NCBI GenBank assembly: GCA_021731445.1
Contig: JAKFXK010000022.1
Location: 1-57,944, forward strand
Length of the DNA: 57,944 nucleotides
Origin: Nevskiaceae bacterium
Lineage (GTDB): Bacteria; Pseudomonadota; Gammaproteobacteria; Nevskiales; Nevskiaceae
Direction: 5' to 3'
In this document: one piece after another, positions 36,825 through 45,799 of the stretch
Numbering within the stretch: position 1 is the stretch's first letter
Layout of the letters: every line of letters begins with the position of its first letter
The notes under the pieces: model-generated
Told to the model about the DNA's origin: nothing
The model's input: the letters and a program-made list of their open reading frames with translations, nothing else
Database searches by the model: none
Position numbers and translations under genes: made by a program

Positions 36825-39800
36825 ATGAATCTCGAACAATTTTCGCTGAAGAATCCGGCAGCCATCGTCGCGGCTGCCTTGCTGGTATCCCTGTTTGGCT
36901 GGATCGCCCTGGCGCGGCTGCCGATACAACTCTTGCCGGACACCCGCCAACCCCAGCTGTTCATCAACGTCGGCTGGCGCGAGGCCGCCCCCAACGAGGT
37001 CGAGGAAGCTCTCATCGAGCCAATCGAGGAGGCGATGCGCGGTCTGCCCGGCATGAAGGAGATGCGTGCCAATGCCGGCCGCGGCTTTGGTGGTGTGGCG
37101 CTCACCTTCGACATCGGCACCGACATGACGCGTGTGATGCTGGATGTGGTCAGCCGCCTCAATACCCTGCCGGCGCTGCCGCCCGATGCCGACGAGCCGC
37201 AGGTGTTCGGCGGTGACAACTGGCAGGGTGCGAATGCGGCCTCGATGCTGGTGCGGCCGCTGCCCGGCAACGATGTCGCCGACCCCGCCTCGCAATACCA
37301 GAAGCTGATGGAAGAAGTCGTCGAACCGCGCCTCGCCCGCGTCCCCGGCATCTCGCGGGTGAACCTCGAAGGTGGTCGCCCGCGCGAGGTGCGCATCGCT
37401 TTCGATCCGCATCGGCTTGCGGCATTCGGCCTCACTCCAGCACGCGTCGCCGAGCTGGTGACCAGCGCCCGTGATGCCTCCGCCGGCTTCGTCAATGTCG
37501 GGCGCCGGCAGTTCACGGTGCGCTTCACCGGCAAGGAGCCCGTCGCCGAACTCGGCTCGCTGATCGTCGGCTGGTCGAATGACCGGCCCCTCTATTTAAA
37601 GGAGGTCGCCGACATCCAGATCGCCTATCAGGACGCACGCGCCTTCACCTACCGCAACGGCGTGCCCGGCTACTACATCACCGTCAACCGCACCTCGGAG
37701 TCGAACATCGTCGAGGTGCTCGATGGTGTGAAAGAGGCCATCGTCGAGCTCAACGAAGGCCCGCTCGCACAAGAAAAACTGGTGATGGACCTGAGCTGGG
37801 ACGCGAGTGTCTACGTGCGTCGCGCGGTCTCCTTCGTGCAGGAGAGCCTGATCATCGGTGTGTTCCTCGCGGTCGGCGGTCTCTGGTATTTCCTGCGCGG
37901 GCCGCGTGCGCTGCTGGTGCTGGCCGCGACCATCCCACTCTCACTCGCTTTCGCCATCATCACGCTGGAGCTGCTCGGCCGCACGCTCAACGTCATCTCG
38001 CTGGCAGGCCTCGCGTTTTCCACCGGAATCGTCACTGATGCGGCGCTGATCGTGCAGGGCAACATCCTGCGCTACGTGCAAGAGGGCCGCAGTGCCGTGC
38101 AGGCCACACTCGACGGGGCGCGCGAGGTGATCCCTGCCCTGTTCGCTTCCATGCTGACCAGCGTGGCGATCTTCCTGCCGGTGCTGTTCATGCAAGGGCT
38201 CGAAGGCCAGCTCTTCAAGGATCTCGCCATCACCATGAGCGTGTCGCACGCCGCCTCGCTCCTGGTGGCGATGACGGTGATCCCTGCTGCCAATCGCTGG
38301 GCGCTGGCCAATGGCGTGCCCGCCGACAGCCACGAGCACTGGTGGAACGGCATGGCCAACATGGCAATGCGCGCCACCGATGCACCCGCTGCGCGCGTGG
38401 TCTGGATCGTGCTGCTGGTCGTCGGCGCGACCGCGTTCACTATCCTGATGCGGCCGAAGCCCGACTATCTGCCGGTGGCGCCCACCGAAAATGTCTGGGG
38501 CAATTTCCGCCTGCCGCCGGGCGGCAATCTCGAAACCTTCAAGGCCGAGGTTGCACCGCTGGTCATCGAGCGCCTCAAGCCGTACTACGAGGGCGACAAG
38601 GAACCCGGCATCAAGTACTACAACTTCTCGGCGTGGGCCGGTGGCGGTGGCGGCGTGATCGTCGCCTACGCGAAAGACCCGGAGAAAACGCAGGAAGTGG
38701 TGAAGCTGCTGAAGGATGAAATCCTGTCCGGGCTGCCGGATGTCGCCGCCTTCGCCAACCGTGGCTCACTGCTCAACGTCGATGGCAACAACGCCCGCGA
38801 GATCCGCCTCTGGCTGCAGGGCCCCGATCTCGAAGGCCTGATGGCAGCGGCCAAAGTAGCCGAGCAGGAAATCCCCAAGGCCATCCCCGATACCTTTCCG
38901 CAGCCCTATCCGCCGCTGGAGTTCAGCCAGCCGGAGTTGCAGCTCAAGCCCGATGACTGGCGCATCTCGCGTGCAGGTCTTGATCGCAACGCGGTGGCGC
39001 GCAGCTTGCGGGCCTACACGGGCGGCCTCTGGGCGGGCGAGTACTTCGATGGCAACGAGCGACTCGACATCATCCTCAAGGGCAGCGAGTGGAAGAGTCC
39101 CGAAGAGCTGGCAGAGCTGCCGCTGGTGACACCGAACGCGGGCATCCAGACCATCGGCGAACTCACCACCCTCAAGACCACCGTCGGCCCTGCGGAGCTG
39201 GCGCGCATCAATGGCAAGCGCACCATCACGGTGGGCTTCGAGCCGCCGGAGAACATGAGTCTTGATGAAGCCATCAAGACCATCAAGGAAAAAGTCGAGC
39301 CGAAAGTGCGCGCGGTGCTGCCGGAAAACGCACAGCTCACCTACGCCGGCAGCGCCAATGACTTGCAGCTCGCGCTGAAAGCGATGGCGCAGAACTTCGC
39401 CCTGGCACTGCTGATCCTGTTCGCGCTGATGTCGGCCCTGTTCAAGAGCGTCTGGGACAGCTTCCTGGTCATGCTGGTGATCCCGGTCAGCATGGCGGGC
39501 GGCATCGCGGCGCTGAGATTGCTGGGACTGGTCGGCTTCCAGGCGCTTGATCTGTTGACCATGATCGGCTTCATCATCCTGCTCGGCCTCGTCGTCAACG
39601 CGGCGATCCTCCTGGTCGATCAGACCCGCGCCCGCGAGCGCGCCGGTCTCTCGCGCACCCAGGCCGTGCATGAGGCTCTACAAACCCGCGCGCGGCCCAT
39701 CGTGCTTTCCACCCTCACCGCCGTGCTCGGCATGGCGCCGCTCATCCTCATGCCGGGGCTGGGCAGTGCGGTGTATCGCGGCCTGGCAGCAGTGGTCGCA

Positions 39801-39923
39801 GGCGGCATGGTGATGGGGACGATATTCACCTGGTTCCTGATGCCTGCACTGCTGCGCATTGGTGCCGCTCGTGTCACTGCCGAAGAACCCGCTCCGACTT
39901 ACTCCATCGAGACCGCACCATGA
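36825..39923 (+). CDS. RND efflux transporter permease
   Basis: A 1032-residue inner-membrane pump of the AcrB/HAE1 superfamily with the usual twelve helices and two large periplasmic loops. It starts MNLEQFSLKNPAAIVAAAL, with the PIQLLPD and VEEALIEPIEEAM porter segments. In helix 4 the AcrB VDDAIVVVEN stretch reads TDAALIVQGN: one Asp is kept and the second is Ala. In helix 10 the AcrB KNAILIVE stretch reads NAAILLVD, so the relay Lys is Asn. GGGAG precedes the start. The adaptor gene overlaps its 3' end by four bases, the reverse of the common order. No outer-membrane channel gene is adjacent. Confidence 0.92.
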   Translation: MNLEQFSLKNPAAIVAAALLVSLFGWIALARLPIQLLPDTRQPQLFINVGWREAAPNEVEEALIEPIEEAMRGLPGMKEMRANAGRGFGGVALTFDIGTDMTRVMLDVVSRLNTLPALPPDADEPQVFGGDNWQGANAASMLVRPLPGNDVADPASQYQKLMEEVVEPRLARVPGISRVNLEGGRPREVRIAFDPHRLAAFGLTPARVAELVTSARDASAGFVNVGRRQFTVRFTGKEPVAELGSLIVGWSNDRPLYLKEVADIQIAYQDARAFTYRNGVPGYYITVNRTSESNIVEVLDGVKEAIVELNEGPLAQEKLVMDLSWDASVYVRRAVSFVQESLIIGVFLAVGGLWYFLRGPRALLVLAATIPLSLAFAIITLELLGRTLNVISLAGLAFSTGIVTDAALIVQGNILRYVQEGRSAVQATLDGAREVIPALFASMLTSVAIFLPVLFMQGLEGQLFKDLAITMSVSHAASLLVAMTVIPAANRWALANGVPADSHEHWWNGMANMAMRATDAPAARVVWIVLLVVGATAFTILMRPKPDYLPVAPTENVWGNFRLPPGGNLETFKAEVAPLVIERLKPYYEGDKEPGIKYYNFSAWAGGGGGVIVAYAKDPEKTQEVVKLLKDEILSGLPDVAAFANRGSLLNVDGNNAREIRLWLQGPDLEGLMAAAKVAEQEIPKAIPDTFPQPYPPLEFSQPELQLKPDDWRISRAGLDRNAVARSLRAYTGGLWAGEYFDGNERLDIILKGSEWKSPEELAELPLVTPNAGIQTIGELTTLKTTVGPAELARINGKRTITVGFEPPENMSLDEAIKTIKEKVEPKVRAVLPENAQLTYAGSANDLQLALKAMAQNFALALLILFALMSALFKSVWDSFLVMLVIPVSMAGGIAALRLLGLVGFQALDLLTMIGFIILLGLVVNAAILLVDQTRARERAGLSRTQAVHEALQTRARPIVLSTLTAVLGMAPLILMPGLGSAVYRGLAAVVAGGMVMGTIFTWFLMPALLRIGAARVTAEEPAPTYSIETAP

Positions 39924-41023
39924 AGCCTGCCGTCCTCCTGTTGCTCGCCGTATTCGCACCTGCCCTCCATGCGCAAGGCGCGCCGCCGCCGGCCGCCGCC
40001 GTGAAAACCGCCAAGGCCGAGCTGCGCGCCATCGCCCCCAGCGTCACCGTCACCGGCGTGGTGCAGTCGCGCGCAGCGGCCGACCTCGCCGCACCCGTTG
40101 CAGGCCGCCTGCTGTGGGTGGCCGAACCCGGCACGCTAGTGAAGGCGGGCGATGTGGTCGCGCGCTTCGATCTCGACGAACTGCAACTGCAACGCGCCGA
40201 ACAAGCGGCTCGCGTCACGCGCGGCGAAGTGTCAGTCAAGTCCGCCGCCCGCGAAGCCGAGCGTCTGCGCGCCGCAGGCACGGCCGTCTCGCGCCTGCAA
40301 CTCAATCAGGCGGAAGACCTTCGTGACTTGGCGAAAAGCGATCTCGACATCGCCCGCGTCACCCTGCGCCAGACGCAGGAGCGTCTGAGCCGCGCCGTGC
40401 TGCGCGCGCCGGTGGCGGGTGTGGTCAGCGAGCGCATCAAGCGCCCCGGTGAGGAAGCGCAACGTGGCGAGGTGATTGCGCGGTTTGCTGACACCGGCAA
40501 TCTTGAACTGCGCCTGTTCCTGCCGTTGCGCCATGTGCGCGCGATCAGTGCCGGCACCGCCGTGAAAGTGGTGAGCGCAGGGGGCAACAGCAGCGCCGGC
40601 ATGGTGCGCGCGGTGGTGCCGGTGGGCGATGCACGCTCGCAGTCCTTCGAGGCGCTGGTGGACGTCGCCAGCCTCAAGCCACAGCCCCCGGTCGGTGAGA
40701 CGCTGCGCGTCGAACTGCCGCTGGAAGCCACCCGCAATGCCTTGGTGGTGCCGCGCGACGCAGTGGTGATCCGCACTGAGGGCAGTGCTGTGTTCCGCCT
40801 CAAGGATGGCCCCGTGGTCAAGGGCGTGGCAAGCCGCGTCGCCGAACGTGTGCCGGTGCGACTGGGTGTCGCCGATGGGGCTTATGTGGCGGTTGAAGGC
40901 GCGCTCGGCCCAAACGATGAGGTAATCGTGCGTGGCGCGGAAACGCTTGCCGATGGTGCGACCGTGCGGGTTGTCGATCTGCGCAGCGCGGTAGCAGGTG
41001 CGATGCAACCCACAGAGGGCTGA
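39920..41023 (+). CDS. RND efflux periplasmic adaptor subunit
   Basis: A 367-residue membrane-fusion protein. The signal peptide is residues 1-18 (LLLLAVFAPALHA). The first lipoyl half is at about 45-85 (GVVQSRAAADLAAPVAGRLLWV, quoted in part). A short alpha hairpin covers about 90-150, and the second lipoyl half is VLRAPVAGVVSERIKRPGE. Beta-barrel and membrane-proximal domains follow (RNALVVPRDAVV). It joins the pump to an outer-membrane channel encoded elsewhere. The start lies in an ATGA overlap with the pump gene. Cargo cannot be inferred. Confidence 0.9.
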   Translation: MKPAVLLLLAVFAPALHAQGAPPPAAAVKTAKAELRAIAPSVTVTGVVQSRAAADLAAPVAGRLLWVAEPGTLVKAGDVVARFDLDELQLQRAEQAARVTRGEVSVKSAAREAERLRAAGTAVSRLQLNQAEDLRDLAKSDLDIARVTLRQTQERLSRAVLRAPVAGVVSERIKRPGEEAQRGEVIARFADTGNLELRLFLPLRHVRAISAGTAVKVVSAGGNSSAGMVRAVVPVGDARSQSFEALVDVASLKPQPPVGETLRVELPLEATRNALVVPRDAVVIRTEGSAVFRLKDGPVVKGVASRVAERVPVRLGVADGAYVAVEGALGPNDEVIVRGAETLADGATVRVVDLRSAVAGAMQPTEG

Positions 41024-41060
41024 TCGCCATCGGCGGAGAGGGAGTGACAGACTAGGGGGC

Positions 41061-42221
41061 ATGCCGACCCCAGCGCCCAACAGCCGCGACCCTAGCCTCG
41101 ATGGCCTGCGCGGTCTTGCTGTGACGCTGGTGATTCTTTACCACCTCAATCTGGTCGGCATGGGTTGGGTGGGTGTGCAGCTGTTTTTCGTGCTCTCCGG
41201 CTTTCTCATCACCCGGCAATTGCTGGCGCTGCGCGCGCAGCCGCTGGGCGCATACCTCAAGACGTTTTATGGGCGCAGGGCGCTGCGCATCTTCCCCGCC
41301 TATTACCTCTATCTGCTGCTGTTGCTGGCCTTTGCCTGGGCAATGCCCACGGAACAGCGCGAGGCCGTCACCTCGCAGTGGGGCTATGCGGCAAGCTACA
41401 GCTTCAACTGGCTGGGGATGACCCGTCACCACGAGAAAACCTGGTTTCTGGACCATCTCTGGTCGCTCGCCATCGAGGAGCAGTTCTATCTGCTCTGGCC
41501 CTTGCTGCTGTTCTGGCTGCCCCAGCGTGCAGTGCCGCGCCTACTGCTGGTGCTGGTGCTGGCCGGGCCGCTGCTGCGGCTGGGCTTGCGGCTGATCTGG
41601 CCGCAGTTTTCCTTTGCGGATCCCGATGCCCTTGGCTATGCCATCGCGGTCTGCACGTTCTCGCAGCTGGATGCCTTCGCGCTGGGCGGCTGCCTGTGTT
41701 TTTTTGGCAGCGGGCTCAAGCGCTTGCGGTATCCCGGCCTGTTGTTGCTGGCCGTGTTGCTGCTGCTCTGGCTGGCGGGTTGGCTGGTCAATGGCCCGGG
41801 GCTTGAGCCGATGCAGCGGCATGGCGCGTTTTTCACACTCGGCTATCCCAACACGCTGCCGGTGGCGGGGCAGTGGCTGTGGGGCTATTCGGCGGTGAAT
41901 CTCGCCTCGGCACTGCTGATTGGCCTTGTCGTCCATGCGCGATGGGCGAGCGGATTCTTCCGCCTGGGGTGGCTGGTGCAGCTGGGGCGTGTCTCGTACG
42001 GGGTGTACCTGCTGCATTTTCCGCTGGCGCACCTCAGCAGTCCGGCCGTGCGGCACCTGCAGGTCTGGACCGGTCTTGATCCCACCCTTTGCGTGCTGCT
42101 CTACACGCCGCTATATCTCTGTTTGCTGCTGGGCCTGTCGATGCTTTCTTTCGAGCTGTTCGAGCAACGCGCCCTGCGGCTGAAAGAGCGCTGGTTTCCT
42201 GCATCTACAGTGCAGCGTTAG
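41061..42221 (+). CDS. Acyltransferase 3 family membrane protein
   Basis: A 386-residue inner-membrane protein with about ten helices. Acyltransferase-3 signatures are SLDGLRGLAVTLVILYHLN with the conserved His at the start, VGVQLFFVLSGFLITR, the RALRIFPAYY arginine/proline segment, and WSLAIEEQFYLLWPLLL. Such enzymes add acetyl or other acyl groups to surface polysaccharides, lipid A or antibiotics. AGGGGG lies just before the ATG at 41061; the frame opens earlier but overlaps the adaptor gene. No polysaccharide genes are directly beside it, though a polysaccharide synthase lies 5.4 kb further on. Confidence 0.88.
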   Translation: MPTPAPNSRDPSLDGLRGLAVTLVILYHLNLVGMGWVGVQLFFVLSGFLITRQLLALRAQPLGAYLKTFYGRRALRIFPAYYLYLLLLLAFAWAMPTEQREAVTSQWGYAASYSFNWLGMTRHHEKTWFLDHLWSLAIEEQFYLLWPLLLFWLPQRAVPRLLLVLVLAGPLLRLGLRLIWPQFSFADPDALGYAIAVCTFSQLDAFALGGCLCFFGSGLKRLRYPGLLLLAVLLLLWLAGWLVNGPGLEPMQRHGAFFTLGYPNTLPVAGQWLWGYSAVNLASALLIGLVVHARWASGFFRLGWLVQLGRVSYGVYLLHFPLAHLSSPAVRHLQVWTGLDPTLCVLLYTPLYLCLLLGLSMLSFELFEQRALRLKERWFPASTVQR

Positions 42222-42231
42222 CATCGACGGC

Positions 42232-42768
42232 ATGAACACCCTGCCCCGACTGTTGCTACTCGCGCTGCTGCTGACCCTGGCCGCCTGCAAGCCCAGGCCC
42301 GCACCCAGCGCACACACGCTGATGCTGACGCCAAAAGACTTTGCCGCCATCGCCAGCATCGAGACGGTGATGGAAATCGACGACGACCCGAAAGCCGCAG
42401 AAGGTCCGGCAAACGAGGACATGCGGCAGTTCGGCATCATCAGTTCGGGCCGCTACCGCTATCACCTCAAGGCCCCGGATGGTGGCGTCTACAAAGTCCA
42501 CATCGTGCTGTTTGCCAACGAGGCGCGGGCAGTGAAAGACTGGCAGGGGCGGCATCGCCCCGAAGCGCTCGCTGCCACCAGCCCGCTGCCGCTGGACAAG
42601 GTACGCGATAGCGAGGGCTGGATTTATCCCAGCGCCGGCAAGGGCGAGATGTCCGCTGTCAGGGTGGGCCGTGCAGTGATCGAAATCCAGGCGCGCGGTG
42701 CGCCGGCCGCGCTGGCCCCGTTCAGCCGCGCCATCGCGAAGCATGCGTCTGGCGTTCTGCGCAACTGA
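42232..42768 (+). CDS. Hypothetical lipoprotein
   Basis: A 178-residue predicted lipoprotein with lipobox LAAC (Cys19), then a Lys-Pro-rich linker. The mature part alternates beta strands (GRYRYHLKAPDGGVYKVHIVLFA) with a Lys/Arg helix and ends with a short amphipathic helix. I do not recognise the family. It lies 10 bases after the acyltransferase gene and is probably co-transcribed with it. Confidence 0.7.
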   Translation: MNTLPRLLLLALLLTLAACKPRPAPSAHTLMLTPKDFAAIASIETVMEIDDDPKAAEGPANEDMRQFGIISSGRYRYHLKAPDGGVYKVHIVLFANEARAVKDWQGRHRPEALAATSPLPLDKVRDSEGWIYPSAGKGEMSAVRVGRAVIEIQARGAPAALAPFSRAIAKHASGVLRN

Positions 42769-42868
42769 TTGCTGGCGCCGGTCATCCAAACCATGATTGC
42801 CGCGTTAAAGTGACATCACATAAATCATTACCCTGCGCGTTCAGCGCCGTCCGGTGGAGACCGTCCCC

Positions 42869-45754
42869 ATGAACCTTCTTCAATCCCCCAACCTGCGTTT
42901 TGGCGGGCTGCTGACTTTCCTCGGCCTGTCTTCGCTGGCGCTGTTGACCAATGCCTCCACCCCGGCGAGTCACGATGTGACTGTCCCCACCACCGCCGGC
43001 CAGACCGTGGTGGTGGAGTGGACCGGCACTATTCCCGCCGGTGCCGCCGGTGCGAGCAACACCTGCCCCCCTGGCCCCGCGTCTGACTCGCACATCGTCA
43101 ACCTCACTGCCCCGGCCGGCGTCTATGACTCGGTGAACGTGACAGCTACGTTTCACATCGAGTGGGACGATACCGAGCAGGACATGGTGCTGACCGTCAA
43201 CAAGGGTGGTACTGCCGTCGGCTCCAGCGACGGCGGCGACCCGCAGGAAAACGTCGCGGCTGCCAATCCCACATCCGGCACCTTCACAGCTCTCGCCTGC
43301 GCCTTTCTGGCCACTGCCAATACGCCCTACCGCGGTACGCTGACGCTGACGGCAAGCTCCAAGACCGGTGGCGGCGGCGCAGCATCGCCCGATGCCGGCC
43401 CCGGCGATGCCAGCGGCCTGCCGCCGCGCTTCCACCTCTACGCACCGGACTACCCGAAGCTTGGCTTCGGCATGTTCGGCGGCGAAGCCACGGTTGATGT
43501 CAACTGGAAGACCGGCAGCATTTTCTATCTGGGATTTCTGGAAACCCTGCGCCTGAAACTGGATGACGCCACGTCGCCCGCCAAGCAGACCTGGGAAAAG
43601 ATGGCGACCGTCGCCAGCAGCAAGGTCACTTCCGACCCGATCCTGGTTGGCGACCGCGACACCGGCCGCATCTTTGCCATGCAGCTGTTGCTGGGCCCCG
43701 GCAGCAGTGCCATGGACTACACCGACAACGACGGCGTGACGTTCACCCCCGGCATGGCAGGTTCGGCGCTGCGCTCGGGTGCCGATCACCAGGCGATGGA
43801 TGTCGGCCCCTACCCTGAAGGCACGCTGATCCCGCATCCCCGCTATGTCAACGCGGTGTATTACTGCTCGCAGGATGTCGCCCAGGCTTACTGCTCGCGC
43901 AGCGATGATGGTGGCGTGACGTTTGGCCCCTCATCCCAGATCTACTCGCAGGGTAACTGCAACGGCCTGCACGGCCACGTCAAGGTGGCGCGCGATGGCA
44001 CGGTCTACGTGCCCAACTCCAAATGCACGCCGCTGGGCGGCGGCGCAGGCATCCTGAGCAGCCGCAATGCCGTGATCGTGTCCGAAAACGCCGGCCTGAC
44101 CTGGCAGGTGCGCTTCGTCGGCAACACCGTCAGCGGCGGCGGTGCGGATCCCGCGCTCGCCAGTTCGACCGATGGCACGGTCTATCTCAGCTACGTCGAC
44201 AGCAACTTCAGCCTGCACATGACCAAGTCCAGCGACAAGGGCGTGACCTGGACCGAAGACGTCAACATCGGTGCCCTGGCCGGCATCACCAAGGCCGAGT
44301 TCCCTGCCGTGATTGCCGGCGACCCCGACCGCGCCGCCGTGGCGTTTTTCGGCAGCACCCTGCAGGACGACTCCAACCCCGAAGCCGATACCGGCTACGC
44401 GGGCGTCTGGCATCTCTACATCGCCACCACCTACGACGGCGGCAAGACCTATCACGTCGTCAATCTCACGCCCAACGATCCGATCCAGCGTGGCCCGATC
44501 TGCGGCGCCAACTACTGCCGCAATTTGCTGGACTTCTTCGACGCCGCGATTGACGCCGATGGCCGCATGGTTGTCGGCTACGAGGATGGCTGCATCGGCG
44601 GCTGCGTCACCGGCAACATCAGCCAGTATTCGGATCAGGTGGTCATCGCCCGCCAGTCCGGCGGTCGCAGTCTGTTTGCTGAAAAAGACATTACCGAGCC
44701 GGTCAAGGCCGGTGCGCCGCTCGTCAGCGGCTACCGCACGGCCAATTTCGCCTATCTGGAATGGCCCGCACCTGACACGGGCGGATCGGCAATCAGCGAA
44801 TACCGTCTTTATCGCGGCAGCAGCAGTGGTGCGCTGACCCTCCTCAGCAAAGTTGGCAAGGGCGGCCAGTTTGTCGACAAGACCCCACCCGCAGGTACCG
44901 CGTACTACCGGGTCAGCGCCGTCAACGCCCAGGGCGAAAGTGCGATGGGCAACGAACTCGCACTGGCCGTTGGCGACAATGCACCCACGCCGGAACTGGC
45001 CTGCACACTGCCGGGCCTGAAGGCTGCCATCGACGCCACAGGCGAGGCCGAGGCCGTCGCACCCGCATTCCGCGATATCCGCGAAATGTATGTGGCCGAG
45101 CCTGAGAACATGCCGGGCAAACTGGTGGTCTCGCTGCGCATCACCCAGGCTGCCCCTCAGCAAGGCGGCAATGATTTTTACCTGTGGTTCTACGGTGGCC
45201 AGAAAGACCGCACCTGGCGTGGCCGCATCGGCAGCGATGCGATGCCCTTGCAGTACTGGGACGGCAAGGTCGTAGCGACCGACGATGGCATGGACCAGCA
45301 GCGCTCCTACACTGCCGCCGGCAACCTCGAAGCCGGCTCTGGCTTCACCAGTGATGGCTTTGTCCGCTTTGTGCTCGACAAGGCCAAGCTGGAGCTCGAC
45401 ACCGGCGACACCATGGCCGCCATCAACGGCCGCAGCCTGCCCGCCACGCGCACCAACAACATCCTCACGGAGGAAGCCGGCTACTTCGACTACAAGCTGC
45501 AGGGCAACGACTACTGCGCGAAGGGCGGCATCGTGCTGCCGCCGCAGGTGGAGCCGCCCCCTGGCGGCGGGTCGGTAACGCCGCCGCCGCCACCTTCCGG
45601 CAGCCCGCCACCGGTCGTGGGAGCGCCACCAGCCAGTGACGCCGGTAATGCGACAACCGGAGGCCGCTTTGGCGGCGCGCTGGGTCTGCTGCTGTTGCCG
45701 CTGCTGGTGCTCGCTGGCTTCCGCCGTCGCAAGTCGAAACGGCAAAGTGTTTGA
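42869..45754 (+). CDS. Secreted BNR-repeat/FN3 protein with GlyGly-CTERM-like tail
   Basis: A 961-residue exported protein. After a signal peptide (about 1-30) comes a beta domain resembling pre-peptidase C-terminal domains (about 38-165). A sialidase-type beta-propeller at about 185-600 carries Asp-box motifs SDDGGVTFGP, SENAGLTWQV and SSDKGVTWTE. An FN3 domain lies at about 610-695. An unrecognised beta-rich domain at about 715-890 is followed by a Pro/Gly-rich linker. The end is GGRFGGALGLLLLPLLVLAGFRRRKSKR (parts), i.e. Gly-rich stretch, hydrophobic helix and basic end, as in rhombosortase GlyGly-CTERM substrates. GGTGGAGA precedes the ATG at 42869. The sialidase Arg triad is not apparent, so an adhesin or binding role is as likely as hydrolysis. 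Confidence 0.78.
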   Translation: MNLLQSPNLRFGGLLTFLGLSSLALLTNASTPASHDVTVPTTAGQTVVVEWTGTIPAGAAGASNTCPPGPASDSHIVNLTAPAGVYDSVNVTATFHIEWDDTEQDMVLTVNKGGTAVGSSDGGDPQENVAAANPTSGTFTALACAFLATANTPYRGTLTLTASSKTGGGGAASPDAGPGDASGLPPRFHLYAPDYPKLGFGMFGGEATVDVNWKTGSIFYLGFLETLRLKLDDATSPAKQTWEKMATVASSKVTSDPILVGDRDTGRIFAMQLLLGPGSSAMDYTDNDGVTFTPGMAGSALRSGADHQAMDVGPYPEGTLIPHPRYVNAVYYCSQDVAQAYCSRSDDGGVTFGPSSQIYSQGNCNGLHGHVKVARDGTVYVPNSKCTPLGGGAGILSSRNAVIVSENAGLTWQVRFVGNTVSGGGADPALASSTDGTVYLSYVDSNFSLHMTKSSDKGVTWTEDVNIGALAGITKAEFPAVIAGDPDRAAVAFFGSTLQDDSNPEADTGYAGVWHLYIATTYDGGKTYHVVNLTPNDPIQRGPICGANYCRNLLDFFDAAIDADGRMVVGYEDGCIGGCVTGNISQYSDQVVIARQSGGRSLFAEKDITEPVKAGAPLVSGYRTANFAYLEWPAPDTGGSAISEYRLYRGSSSGALTLLSKVGKGGQFVDKTPPAGTAYYRVSAVNAQGESAMGNELALAVGDNAPTPELACTLPGLKAAIDATGEAEAVAPAFRDIREMYVAEPENMPGKLVVSLRITQAAPQQGGNDFYLWFYGGQKDRTWRGRIGSDAMPLQYWDGKVVATDDGMDQQRSYTAAGNLEAGSGFTSDGFVRFVLDKAKLELDTGDTMAAINGRSLPATRTNNILTEEAGYFDYKLQGNDYCAKGGIVLPPQVEPPPGGGSVTPPPPPSGSPPPVVGAPPASDAGNATTGGRFGGALGLLLLPLLVLAGFRRRKSKRQSV

Positions 45755-45763
45755 TCGGTAAGC

Positions 45764-45799
45764 AAGCCGCAGCCTGCTCATACAGGCTGCGGCTTTTTT
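45764..45799 (+). terminator. Intrinsic terminator after the BNR-repeat gene
   Basis: AAGCCGCAGCCTG pairs with CAGGCTGCGGCTT around a CTCATA loop and ends in six T. Its last bases overlap the stop codon of the convergent recJ gene. Confidence 0.92.
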
